From Lysobacteraceae bacterium SCN 69-320 (GTDB lineage: Bacteria; Pseudomonadota; Gammaproteobacteria; Xanthomonadales; Rhodanobacteraceae), in NCBI GenBank assembly GCA_001725155.1, contig MEFP01000003.1, positions 124,001 through 188,000 of the forward strand: DNA of 64,000 nucleotides, in the 5' to 3' direction. The translations under genes and the position numbers were made by a program. Every line of letters begins with the position of its first letter. Position 1 is the stretch's first letter. Shown here piece by piece: positions 34,347-43,084 of the stretch. Below the pieces are notes generated by a model, which was not told the origin of the DNA, ran no database searches, and was given only the letters and a program-made list of their open reading frames with translations.

Positions 34347-35041
34347 CAGGTGCTCCCGGGCCGCCAGTCGTCGAGCAGGCGGCCGTGATCGAGCACGAGC
34401 ACGCGCTTGCCCATGCGCTTGACCAGCGGCAGGTCGTGGCTGGCCACGATCACGGTGGTGCCGACCTGCTGGAAGTCGGCGAACAGCCGCATGATCTCGC
34501 CCGACAGCTGCGGATCGAGATTGCCGGTGGGCTCGTCGGCGATCAGCACGGCCGGTTTGGCCACGATCGCGCGCGCGATGCCGACCCGCTGCTGCTCGCC
34601 GGTGGACAGGGTGATCGGCGCGGCGCGCTCGCGTTCCAGCAGACCGACCTTGTCCAGCGCCGCACGCACGCGCTTGGCGATCTCCTCGCGCGACAGGCCG
34701 GCGATGATCAGCGGCAGCGCGACGTTGTCGTAGACGCTGCGATCCATCAACAGGCGGTGATCCTGGAACACCATGCCGATGCCGCGACGCAGCTCCGGAA
34801 TGCGGCCGCGGCGCAGGCCATGCAGGTTCTGCCCGTTGACCGTGACATGGCCGCGCGTGGGCCGCTCGATCAGCGCGATGAGCTTGAGCAGGGTGCTCTT
34901 GCCGGCGCCCGAATGGCCGGTGACGAACGCCATCTCGCCGGCAGCCAGCTCGAACGAGAGTTCGTGCACGGCTTCGTGGCCCGAGGCATAGCGCTTGGTG
35001 ACCTGGTCGAAGCGGATCATGGCCGCGGCAGTCTCGCTCAC
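34346..35041 (-). CDS. ftsE: Cell division ATP-binding protein FtsE
   Basis: 231 residues from a GTG overlapping the gspF stop; an ATG seven codons later (MIRFDQV) matches the usual FtsE N-terminus and may be the true start. Walker A is GHSGAGKST (42-50), Walker B LIADEPTGNLD, and the signature reads LSTGEQQRV (T replacing the common second G). It is the ATPase of FtsEX. In E. coli the order is ftsY-ftsE-ftsX-rpoH; here gspF precedes ftsE and rpoH lies about 13 kb further on. Confidence 0.95.
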   Translation of the reverse strand: MSETAAAMIRFDQVTKRYASGHEAVHELSFELAAGEMAFVTGHSGAGKSTLLKLIALIERPTRGHVTVNGQNLHGLRRGRIPELRRGIGMVFQDHRLLMDRSVYDNVALPLIIAGLSREEIAKRVRAALDKVGLLERERAAPITLSTGEQQRVGIARAIVAKPAVLIADEPTGNLDPQLSGEIMRLFADFQQVGTTVIVASHDLPLVKRMGKRVLVLDHGRLLDDWRPGST

Positions 35042-36243
35042 TTGACCATCTGGTTCAGATTGAAGATCGGCAGCAGGATCGCGAGCACGATGAACAGCAC
35101 CATCGCGCCGACCAGCAGGATCACCGCCGGACCGAGCACCGCGGTCAGCACGGCCAGCCAGCGGTCCAGCTCCTTGGCCTGGTGCGCGGCGGCCTCGTCG
35201 AGCATGCGTTCGAGCTGGCCGGAACGCTCGCCGCTGGCGATCAGGCGCACGGCCACCGGCGGGAAATAGCCGCTGTCGGCCAGCGCGCGCGAGAACGCAC
35301 CGCCCTCGCGCACCTTGTGCGCGGCGCGGCGCAACGCTTCGCGCATCGGCAGATTGGGGACTACCTGGGCCGAGATCGCCAGCGCATCGAGCAAGGGCAC
35401 GGCGCTGGCACTGAGCAGCGCCAGCGTGCGCGCGGCGCGCGCCGTGTTCGCTGCACGCGTGAGCTTGCCGACCAGCGGCAGGCGCAGCAGCCAGCGATGC
35501 CAGACCATGCGCAATGCCGCGCGGCGCAGGGCGAAGCGCGCCGCGACCGCGGCGACAATCATCACCAGGAGCAGCAGCACGCCCCAGTGCTTGACGAATT
35601 CCGACAGCGCGATCAGCACGGTCGTCGGCAGCGGCAAGGCCTGTTTCATGCTCGCGAACACACCGACGATCTGCGGCACCACATAGACCAGCAGGCCGGT
35701 GACGACGGCGACCGCGACCAGCGCCAGCAGCACCGGATAGGCCAGCGCCGTGATCATTTTCTGACGCAGCGCGTCACGCGACTCGGCGTAGTCGGCCAGG
35801 CGCTCGAGCACCGTGCCCAGGCGTCCGGACTGCTCGCCGGCCGCGACCGAGGCGCGATAGATCTCGGGAAAACTCTCCGGGTAGTCGGCCAGCGCCGCGG
35901 CCAGGCCGGCGCCTTCCATGACGCGACTGCGCAGCGCCACGGTCAGGCTGCGCGAACGTTCGTCCTCGCCCTGCTCGCCGAGCGCAGCCAGCGCTTCGTC
36001 GATCGGCAGGCCGGCGCTGAGCAGGGTCGCGAGCTGGCGCGTGAACAGCGCGAGCTGCGGCGTCGTCAGGCCGCGCCGGCCCAGCGGCGAGGCATTCTGC
36101 TTTTCGTCGACCGGCGTGACTTCGAGCGGATTCAGCCCGCGCTCGCGCAAGGTCTGGCGTACGGCCCGCGCGGTATCGCCCTGCAGCACGCCGCGCTGGG
36201 TCTTGCCGCTGGCGTCTAGGGCTTGATAGGCGAATGCCGGCAC
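35038..36243 (-). CDS. gspF: Type II secretion inner-membrane platform protein GspF
   Basis: 401 residues, the standard GspF/PilC length, with two T2SSF domains, each ending in a membrane region (about 170-195 and 375-398), and a third hydrophobic stretch in the middle. The N-terminal 'FAYQALDASGKTQRGVLQGDTARAVRQTLRERGLNP' is characteristic. It anchors the pseudopilus assembly platform and touches the ATPase GspE. GTG start with GGA upstream. Because gspC, gspD and gspE lie 7.6 kb away on the same strand, T2SS rather than type IV pilus is the better assignment. Confidence 0.88.
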   Translation of the reverse strand: MPAFAYQALDASGKTQRGVLQGDTARAVRQTLRERGLNPLEVTPVDEKQNASPLGRRGLTTPQLALFTRQLATLLSAGLPIDEALAALGEQGEDERSRSLTVALRSRVMEGAGLAAALADYPESFPEIYRASVAAGEQSGRLGTVLERLADYAESRDALRQKMITALAYPVLLALVAVAVVTGLLVYVVPQIVGVFASMKQALPLPTTVLIALSEFVKHWGVLLLLVMIVAAVAARFALRRAALRMVWHRWLLRLPLVGKLTRAANTARAARTLALLSASAVPLLDALAISAQVVPNLPMREALRRAAHKVREGGAFSRALADSGYFPPVAVRLIASGERSGQLERMLDEAAAHQAKELDRWLAVLTAVLGPAVILLVGAMVLFIVLAILLPIFNLNQMVK

Positions 36244-36358
36244 GCGGGCTGTTCCGTACGAGGAAGCCCGGATTGTCTACGGAATCCCGTAGCTCGGGTA
36301 GCCGCCGCGTCACGGAACGCCGGCCGCGGCGGCAGGCCGCGGCCGGCGCGGCGCGAGT

Positions 36359-36772
36359 TCAGATCATCGTCACGCCGGCCGGCGGTGCGGGTTCGGCGAC
36401 CGTGGTCCAGAACCAGATCAGATGCCCGGCCGGATCGGTCACGGCGAAGTTGCGGTCGCCCCACCACTGGCTCGTCAGCGGCTTCGCGATCGCGACGCCG
36501 CGACCGCTCACCTCGGCATGGTAGGCATCGACATCATCGACTTCGAGATAGATCTCGACCGCACCGCCGGTCAGCGCGCCGCCGTCGCCGGGCCGCGCCA
36601 GCATGAGGCCGGCGCCGTCGCGCTCGACGATGGCGAAGTCGAGCTGGCCGTCCTTGCCGACCATGCCCATCATGTGACCGAAACCGAGGCGGTCGAGGTA
36701 GTAGCTGCGCATGGCATCGACCGACTCGACATAGCGCAGCGGCATCACGCGGGAAAAACGGGCAGCGTTCAC
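36359..36772 (-). CDS. VOC (glyoxalase/bleomycin-resistance) family protein
   Basis: 137 residues with the paired beta-alpha-beta-beta-beta pattern of VOC proteins: 'VMPLRYVESVDAMRSYYLDRLGF' at the N-terminus and 'EVDDVDAYHAEVSGRGVAIAKPL...FAVTDPAGHLIWFW' at the C-terminus. Members bind a metal and act on small electrophiles or bind drugs; no specific substrate can be given. The GTG start has AAGGA about 8 bases upstream. It is divergent from the TrmB-type regulator, with only 76 bases between them. Confidence 0.82.
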   Translation of the reverse strand: MNAARFSRVMPLRYVESVDAMRSYYLDRLGFGHMMGMVGKDGQLDFAIVERDGAGLMLARPGDGGALTGGAVEIYLEVDDVDAYHAEVSGRGVAIAKPLTSQWWGDRNFAVTDPAGHLIWFWTTVAEPAPPAGVTMI

Positions 36773-36829
36773 GGTACGGTTCCTTGGATTGCGGTGCAGC
36801 CAGTATCGGCCGACACTGCAGACCTTTCA

Positions 36830-36847
36830 TCTACTTTGCGGAGTAGA
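36830..36847. promoter_or_regulatory. Inverted repeat overlapping TrmB-type gene start (candidate operator)
   Basis: TCTACT, six bases, AGTAGA: a perfect 6-bp inverted repeat ending one base before the regulator's ATG and covering its GGAG ribosome site. It could be an autoregulatory operator, or an RNA hairpin hiding the ribosome site. Confidence 0.4.
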
Positions 36848-36848
36848 A

Positions 36849-37721
36849 ATGCGCGTGGCATGGACCGAGTTCGGCCTGCTCGACGAAGCCGGCTTCGGCA
36901 GCTACGAAAAGCGCGCACTGGTCGCGCTGGCCGTGCACGGCGTCAGCGACGCCGCCACCTTGTGCCGCGAAGCCGACATCCCGACCTCGAAGATCTACGC
37001 AGCGATGGAGAAACTGGCGCGGCTCGGCCTGATCGAGGTGCGCCGCTCGCGGCCGCAGCTGTATGCGGCGCTGCCGCCCGAGCCGCTGATCGAACGGCTC
37101 AACGCGATCGCGCGCGAACGCGCCGAGGCCTTCGCCGCGGCCTCGACCCAGTTGCGCGCCGCGTTCGAGAAACTGCCGCGCCGGCTCAAGAGCAGCCAGA
37201 GCCGCGTCGACCTCGCGCTCGGTGCCGACAGCCATATCAAGCGCCACGTCAGCCGCCTGGCCGGCGCACGCGAGCGCGTGTTGTCCTACCTAGAAGCCGG
37301 CGACATCGTCGCGATACGCGCGCTGCGCGACGAAGGTTTCGACGTGCTGAAGACCGTCGCGCGCGAACGCGAGCGCGGCAACGTGGAGCATCGCGCGATC
37401 TTCGGTTTCAGCGACCGCAACGCGCCGCAGCTGCTGGCCTTCCTGCGTGATTTCGCCGCCGCCACGCGCACCTTGAGCGGCGTGCGCTACAGCGGCGAGA
37501 TCGGCCATCCGTTCCACGTGGTCGACGACGATCTCGTGATCCTCGCCCTCGACCACCCGTTCATCGGCGACGGCCGCTTCGCCTCGCTGCTCGTGCAGGA
37601 CGCCGCGCTGGCCGCGCAACTGGCCGAGGGCTTCGAACAACTCTGGCAGCGCGCGCTGAAAAACCTGCGCGAGATTCGCGCCTGGCCCGGCCGCTCGGGT
37701 CGCAACGGCGCGGCCGACTGA
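36849..37721 (+). CDS. TrmB-like HTH transcriptional regulator
   Basis: 290 residues. An N-terminal winged helix ('YEKRALVALAVHGVSDAATLCREADIPTSKIYAAMEKLARLGLIEVRRSRPQLYAALPPE') matches the TrmB domain, followed by a helical coiled region and a C-terminal sensing domain that does not show a clear sugar-binding motif. Ligand unknown. The GGAG site about 6 bases before the ATG decides the start. The divergent VOC gene may be its target. It converges on an amino-acid permease gene. Confidence 0.78.
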   Translation: MRVAWTEFGLLDEAGFGSYEKRALVALAVHGVSDAATLCREADIPTSKIYAAMEKLARLGLIEVRRSRPQLYAALPPEPLIERLNAIARERAEAFAAASTQLRAAFEKLPRRLKSSQSRVDLALGADSHIKRHVSRLAGARERVLSYLEAGDIVAIRALRDEGFDVLKTVARERERGNVEHRAIFGFSDRNAPQLLAFLRDFAAATRTLSGVRYSGEIGHPFHVVDDDLVILALDHPFIGDGRFASLLVQDAALAAQLAEGFEQLWQRALKNLREIRAWPGRSGRNGAAD

Positions 37722-37815
37722 ATCAGGCAGCGAGCCGGATGACGCCACGGACGAGGCCAGGTCCCCTGCCCGCACGCCTTTCGCGCGCGAGCAGAAGGAA
37801 CGCAGCACCTGCGGC

Positions 37816-39252
37816 CTATCCCTTGCGAGCCAGCACGCTGTGCCGGATGCCGTAGCCGAAATACACGGCGAGGCCGAGCAGCATCCACAGACCGAAGCGT
37901 TCCCAGGTCACCAGCGGCAGACCGGTCAGCAGCCAGATCGAGAACACGATGCCGATGATCGGCACCAGCGGCACCAGCGGCGTGCGGAACGCGCGCTTGA
38001 CCTCCGGTCGCGTGCGGCGCAGCACGATGATGGAGCCGCAGATCACGATGAACGCGCAGAGCACGCCGATGTTGACGAGTTTCGCGAGATCGCCGATCGG
38101 CAGCGCGCCGGCGGCCAGGCCGGTCAGCACGCCGAGGAACAGGGTCGGCCGGTACGGGGTGCCGTAGCGCGGATGCACCTTGGCGAACCAGGCCGGCAGC
38201 AGACCGTCGCGGGCGAGCGAGAACCAGATGCGCGCAGCCGCGAGCATGAACGCGAACACCACGCTGATGATGCTGGCCACCGCGACCGCCGAGATCGCCG
38301 CGCTGATCCAGTTCAGGCCCAGCGACTGGAACGCATTGGCGACCGGCGCGTCGTTGTTGAGCGTGGTGTAGTGGGCCACGCCGGTGATCACGAACGAGAT
38401 CGTCAGGTACAGCGCCATCGACACGCCGAGCGACAGCAGGATCGCACGCGGCAGGTCGCGCTGGGGATTCTTCGACTCCTCGGCCGCCGTCGTCAGCGTG
38501 TCGTAGCCGAACACCGCGAAGAACACCACCGAAGCGGCCGCCACGACGCCATGGAAGCCGAAATGGCGTTCGCCGCTGGCGTCGACGACTTCCGGCGGAA
38601 TGAACGGCACCCAGTTCGCGCTGTTGATGTAGAACGCGCCGATGCCGATCACGAGTGCGACACCGACGACCTTGACCGCGACGACGACGGTATTGAGCCG
38701 CGCGCCGGTCTCGGTGCGCACGGTCAGCAGCACCGCCACGCCCATCGCGACGAGCGCCGCGATCACGTTGAACACGCGGCCATCGCCCGTGCCCATGGCG
38801 CCCTGCGCCCAGACCGGCAGATGGATGCCGACGTGCGCGAGCAGATTCTGCAGATAGCCGGCCCAGCCGCTCGCCACCGCGGCGACGATCAGCGCGTATT
38901 CGAGCAGCAGATCCCAGCCGATCAGCCAGGCCACGCCTTCGCCGAGCACCGCATAGCCGTAGGTGTACGCGCTGCCGGTGACCGGGATCATGCCGGCGAA
39001 CTCCGCATAGCACAGCGCCGCGGCGGCGCTGGCGATGCCGGCGATGATGAAGGCCAGCGCGACGGCCGGCCCCGCATTGACCGCGGCCTGCTGGCCGGCC
39101 AGCACGAAGATGCCGACGCCGATGATGCCGCCGAGGCCGATCGCGGTCAGCTGCCAGAGGCCGAGCACCCGGCGCAACTCGCCGCGCGCGCCGGCTTCGC
39201 TCTGCAGTTGTTCGATGCTCTTGTGACGCGTGATCTGTTGGATGAGGCTCAT
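37816..39252 (-). CDS. APC superfamily amino acid permease
   Basis: 478 residues with about 12 to 14 membrane helices. Helix 1 carries 'GLGGIIGVGIFVLAG', the substrate-binding GxG region of APC transporters, and 'FFAVFGYDTLTTAAEESKNPQRDLPRAI' is the conserved helix 6-7 loop of the cationic amino-acid transporter group. GGGAGGG is about 7 bases before the ATG. Likely an inner-membrane proton-coupled amino-acid importer; the exact substrate is unknown. Confidence 0.88.
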   Translation of the reverse strand: MSLIQQITRHKSIEQLQSEAGARGELRRVLGLWQLTAIGLGGIIGVGIFVLAGQQAAVNAGPAVALAFIIAGIASAAAALCYAEFAGMIPVTGSAYTYGYAVLGEGVAWLIGWDLLLEYALIVAAVASGWAGYLQNLLAHVGIHLPVWAQGAMGTGDGRVFNVIAALVAMGVAVLLTVRTETGARLNTVVVAVKVVGVALVIGIGAFYINSANWVPFIPPEVVDASGERHFGFHGVVAAASVVFFAVFGYDTLTTAAEESKNPQRDLPRAILLSLGVSMALYLTISFVITGVAHYTTLNNDAPVANAFQSLGLNWISAAISAVAVASIISVVFAFMLAAARIWFSLARDGLLPAWFAKVHPRYGTPYRPTLFLGVLTGLAAGALPIGDLAKLVNIGVLCAFIVICGSIIVLRRTRPEVKRAFRTPLVPLVPIIGIVFSIWLLTGLPLVTWERFGLWMLLGLAVYFGYGIRHSVLARKG

Positions 39253-39383
39253 TGGTTCCCTCCCAGGAATCCGCCCGATCATAGCGAAGTCGCGCCGCCG
39301 CGCGCCGCTGCCACAAGTCGCGATGCAGTGCAGCAATCCAAGGCACCTCGACCTTGCGGTTCGCCCTGCGGGCTTGCCAAGAC

Positions 39384-40796
39384 CTACGCCGTGTTTCTCG
39401 CACGCAACAGCTGGAACACGGGCACGCCGAGCAGCACGATGACGAGGCCGGGCCAGGTATAGGCCGGCTTCCAGACCAGCAGGCTCAGGCCGATCGCGCT
39501 CGCGAACACGAGGTACAGCGCCGGCAGCCAGGGATAGCCGAACGCGCGATAGGGCCGCTGGATGTCCGCGCGCGTGCGGCGCAGGCGGAACAGGCCGGCG
39601 ATCGTGAGAACGTAGAAGATCAGGGTCGCGAAGATCACGTAGTCGAGCAGGTCGCCGTAGCGGCCCGACAGGCACAGCACGCAGGCCCACAGCGCCTGCA
39701 GCCACAGCGCCCAGCCCGGCACCGCGTTGGTATTGAGTTCTCCGGCGCGCGCGAAGAACAGGCCGTCGCGCGCCATGCGGTAGTAGACGCGCGCGCCGGC
39801 CAGCACGAGGCCGTTCACGCAGCCGAACGTCGACACCATGATCAGCAGCGCGATCAGCACCGTGCCGGCGGGACCGAATGCGGCCTGCGCCGCGGCCACG
39901 CCGACGCGATCCGCGTCGGCACCGGCTATGCCCGACAGCGGCAGCACCGCGAGATACATCAGATTGGCGATCAGATACAGGCTGCAGACCAGCACCGTGC
40001 CGAGCAGCAGGCTCAGGCCCACGTTACGCCGCGGATTGCGGATCTCGTCGGCGACCGAGGCCGCGCTGTGCCAGGAATCCGACGAGAACAGCGCGCCGAC
40101 CATCGACACGGCAATCGCCGGCAGCAGCGCGAGCGCAAGGCCCGCCGGCGCCGCGGCCGGCCGCTGCCAGGCCTGCGCCCAGTTGTCCTGCCAGACCGCG
40201 GCGCTCGCGCCGAGCAGCAGGCCGAACGCGATCAGCGCAAGCAGCGCGGCGATCTTGGCCAGGGTGAAGCCGGTCTGTATCCATTTGCCGTACTGCACGC
40301 CGCGCGCATTGACGAAACTCAGCAACAGCACGACCGCGATCGCGACGAGCTGCGCCGCATTGACGCGAAACCCGCCGAGCTGCAGCAGCACGTTGCCGTC
40401 GCCGAGCGACGGCGCCAGATAGGCCGTGAACTTCGCGAACGCGACGCCGACCGCGGCGATGGAGCCGGTCTGGATCACGGCGAAGAATGCCCAGCCGTAG
40501 AGAAACGCCGGCAGCCGCCCCCAGGCTTCGCGCAGATAGACGTACTGCCCGCCGGCGCGCGGATACATCGCCGCGAGCTCCGCATAGCTCAGCGCACCGA
40601 CCACGGTCATGAACCCCGAGATCAGCCAGACCAGCACCAGCCAGCCCGCACCGCCCGTCGTGCGCACGATGTCGGCGCTGACGATGAAGATGCCCGACCC
40701 GATCATCGACCCGGCCACGAGCATGGTCCCGTCGAGCAGTCCCAGCGAGCGGCGGAAACCTTCGGGTTGCGTATCGCCTGCTGCCTGCTGGGTCAT
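39384..40796 (-). CDS. APC superfamily amino acid permease (LAT-like)
   Basis: 470 residues and about 12 membrane helices. 'LLDGTMLVAGSMIGSGIFIV' in helix 1 and 'SYAELAAMYPRAGGQYVYLREAWG' place it in the LAT/APC group, distinct from the neighbouring cationic-type permease. The two permease genes run in the same direction, separated by about 130 bases, but sequence differences suggest they are not recent duplicates. Substrate unknown. Confidence 0.88.
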   Translation of the reverse strand: MTQQAAGDTQPEGFRRSLGLLDGTMLVAGSMIGSGIFIVSADIVRTTGGAGWLVLVWLISGFMTVVGALSYAELAAMYPRAGGQYVYLREAWGRLPAFLYGWAFFAVIQTGSIAAVGVAFAKFTAYLAPSLGDGNVLLQLGGFRVNAAQLVAIAVVLLLSFVNARGVQYGKWIQTGFTLAKIAALLALIAFGLLLGASAAVWQDNWAQAWQRPAAAPAGLALALLPAIAVSMVGALFSSDSWHSAASVADEIRNPRRNVGLSLLLGTVLVCSLYLIANLMYLAVLPLSGIAGADADRVGVAAAQAAFGPAGTVLIALLIMVSTFGCVNGLVLAGARVYYRMARDGLFFARAGELNTNAVPGWALWLQALWACVLCLSGRYGDLLDYVIFATLIFYVLTIAGLFRLRRTRADIQRPYRAFGYPWLPALYLVFASAIGLSLLVWKPAYTWPGLVIVLLGVPVFQLLRARNTA

Positions 40797-40988
40797 GCCG
40801 GTGCTCCGCGGGGACCGGCGGATCTTAGCGAGGCCTGCGCGCGGCCGACGAGGCGGATAGCTGCGCAGAAAGCGATGGAATTGCCGGTTTTTCCACCACC
40901 GCGTACGCGGTGCCGGCCAATCGTCGTAGCGGCGGCCCTGTGCTACGGTGCCGGCACGACCCGCCGCAACCTGCGCATCCGATCCGCC

Positions 40989-41339
40989 ATGATCGAAACC
41001 ATCGCCATGGTCATCAACGGCGCACTGGCCGCCGCCTTCGTGCTGCGCCGCCGGCCGAAATGGATCGCCTACGATCCCGCCTGGCTCGTCGACGCGGCGG
41101 AACGCCAGTATCCCGACCAGCCCCAGCTTGTCGCGGCGCTCGCGCGCTGCACGCGCGCCTGCCGGGAAAGCCGTGCCTACATTCATTTCGTCGCGCCGGA
41201 ACGCCCGAACCAGCCCGGCTCCGAATGGCAGTTCGAACGCAATCTGCTGCTGGAGAAGACCGCACACGGAACCCTCGTTCTCGACATCCTGCGCGACGGC
41301 CGGGTCGGCGGCGTCGAATTCCTGTCCCGTCTGCGCTAG
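40989..41339 (+). CDS. Hypothetical protein
   Basis: 116 residues. A short hydrophobic N-terminal stretch (ETIAMVINGALAAAFVL) is followed by a mixed soluble region ending in a beta-rich segment (GTLVLDILRDGRVGGVEFLSRLR). No motif recognised. It might be membrane-associated. It lies 22 bases upstream of another orphan gene on the same strand, and both belong to the accessory block between gspF and gspE. Confidence 0.5.
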   Translation: MIETIAMVINGALAAAFVLRRRPKWIAYDPAWLVDAAERQYPDQPQLVAALARCTRACRESRAYIHFVAPERPNQPGSEWQFERNLLLEKTAHGTLVLDILRDGRVGGVEFLSRLR

Positions 41340-41361
41340 CGCCGCATCAGGGAGGCGGCAC

Positions 41362-41886
41362 GTGCGCAGCATCGACTACGAATCACTCTGGGGCGACGAT
41401 GTCTGCTCGCGCGAGCACCTGTCCATCGCGGACGTGCTGCGCAGCCATCCATACCTGTTGGTCGGCGGCCTTGTCCCGCCACTGGTTCTGGTGAACACCT
41501 TGCTGAGCAGAGGCGAAGTTCATGCGGGCATGAGCGGCGGCGGGCGCTGGCAGCCGATCGAGATCACGGCAGCCGAATACGAGGAAGTCGTCGCCGATCT
41601 CGTCCGCAACGGCGCGCATGGCCGTGCGCTGCGCTACATCGAACCGCCCGCCTGGGTCCGCGACCCGGAAGACTGGTCGCTATGGATCGCTGAACAGGCG
41701 TTTTCGATTCCGCTCGCCGAGAACCGGCGCTTCCATGAGCTCATGGCGACAATCCGGGCAGCGATGGACGAGGCTGCCGACCGCGGCGACGAAGACGCGC
41801 GTGTCGGCCACCTCGTTCGCCTCAGCGCGATCACTACCGAATGGAGCGCTTTCATCAACCGGCATCGTCGGCCGCCATCGGAGTGA
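41362..41886 (+). CDS. Hypothetical protein
   Basis: 174 residues from a GTG with GGAGG about 7 bases upstream. Soluble and mostly helical toward the C-terminus (FHELMATIRAAMDEAADRGDEDARVGHLVRL), no signal peptide or known motif. The N-terminal part (RSIDYESLWGDDVCSREHLSIADVL) and general build recall small orphan proteins found in polymorphic-toxin immunity loci, but that is only a resemblance. Probably co-transcribed with the preceding small gene. Confidence 0.55.
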   Translation: MRSIDYESLWGDDVCSREHLSIADVLRSHPYLLVGGLVPPLVLVNTLLSRGEVHAGMSGGGRWQPIEITAAEYEEVVADLVRNGAHGRALRYIEPPAWVRDPEDWSLWIAEQAFSIPLAENRRFHELMATIRAAMDEAADRGDEDARVGHLVRLSAITTEWSAFINRHRRPPSE

Positions 41887-42054
41887 CCCCGTCCCGGCGT
41901 TCCTCTCGCAGCGGTAGCCGAGACAACCGCAGCTCTATGGGGTGACCCGACACGAACGCTCGCAACGAACTGACCGCAGGCACCGGCTCGTCGCAGGCCT
42001 CACTGGCAACGTAAGCTGTCTTGCAGACGTGGAGAACCCAATCGGAAACCGATC

Positions 42055-42981
42055 GTGATCACCATCCGCCCCGCGAAACCCGACGAGATCTCCGCGCTGC
42101 ATTCGCTGCGCAACCGCTCCGCGGCCGTCGGCTGCGCTGCCTGCTACTCGGCAGCCGACCTCGATGCCTGGCTTTCGGGACCGTTGCCGGCCGGATTCGC
42201 CCGACTGATCGAGGCCGGCACGGTCTTCGTCGCCGAAGCCGACGGCCGCCTGCTCGGCTACGGCGCGCTGGATCTGCCGGCACGTCTGGTCGAGGCGATC
42301 TTCGTCGATCCGGCCGCATTCGGCCGTGGCGCCGGCCGCGCGTTGCTGCAGGCGGTCGAAACGCGCGCCGTAGAAGAAGGGCTGGACGAACTGTCCGTAT
42401 CGTCTTCGCTGAACGCCGAAGCGTTCTACGCAGCGGCGGGATATGTCGCGCTGGAGCGGGAGCAGCATCCGCTTTCTGGCGGCGGATCGCTCACGGCGGT
42501 ACGGATGCGAAAGCGGCTGCGCTCTGCGCAGGATTCGCTGGAGAGCCTCACTGAGCGCCTGGCGCAGATCACCGGTTGGGACGACTTCCGCGACGTGAAG
42601 CATCTGCTATCGGACTGGAAACCCGCCAACGTCTATGAGTTTCTGTTTCCTCTGGCGATCAGTTCGCGCGACGAGGCCCCCAGTGGCATCGCCGGCCGGC
42701 TGTTGATCGCGTTGCAACCCGACTGCCCCGAATCCCTCGCCGACGTCATCGCGAAGGTCCATGCATCGCGCTGGTTCGTGAGCTACCGCGAGATACCGTT
42801 CTATCTGATCACTCAGTTCGGCAAGCCGGCGGTCGTCGCGGCGGCACGAGCCTTCATGGCCGCATTGCCGCCGACGGCGAATTCCCGCGTCGACACCATC
42901 CTGTACTGGGCGCTCAGGCCGGCGTCGTCGCTCTGTGAGCCTTTCCACTCCTGGGAAACCGAGACCATGCTGTCGTCATGA
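42055..42981 (+). CDS. GNAT acetyltransferase fused to an uncharacterised domain
   Basis: 308 residues. Residues 1-155 form a GNAT domain: 'ITIRPAKPDEISALHSL' start, 'VFVAEADGRLLGYGALD', and the acetyl-CoA loop 'VDPAAFGRGAGRALLQAVE' (a Q/RxxGxG/A variant), ending at 'SLNAEAFYAAAGY'. The remaining ~150 residues (from about ESLTERLAQITGW) look like a separate alpha/beta domain I do not recognise. Most GNAT proteins are about half this length. Substrate unknown. Confidence 0.72.
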   Translation: MITIRPAKPDEISALHSLRNRSAAVGCAACYSAADLDAWLSGPLPAGFARLIEAGTVFVAEADGRLLGYGALDLPARLVEAIFVDPAAFGRGAGRALLQAVETRAVEEGLDELSVSSSLNAEAFYAAAGYVALEREQHPLSGGGSLTAVRMRKRLRSAQDSLESLTERLAQITGWDDFRDVKHLLSDWKPANVYEFLFPLAISSRDEAPSGIAGRLLIALQPDCPESLADVIAKVHASRWFVSYREIPFYLITQFGKPAVVAAARAFMAALPPTANSRVDTILYWALRPASSLCEPFHSWETETMLSS

Positions 42982-43084
42982 GCAGTTGCAGCCCACGACC
43001 CGCCGCGCATGACGAAAGCGCGTTCCAACCAGCGATCGGGCCGCTCGTCGAACGCTTCCGCTGCTGACGCCTCCGGAATCATCC

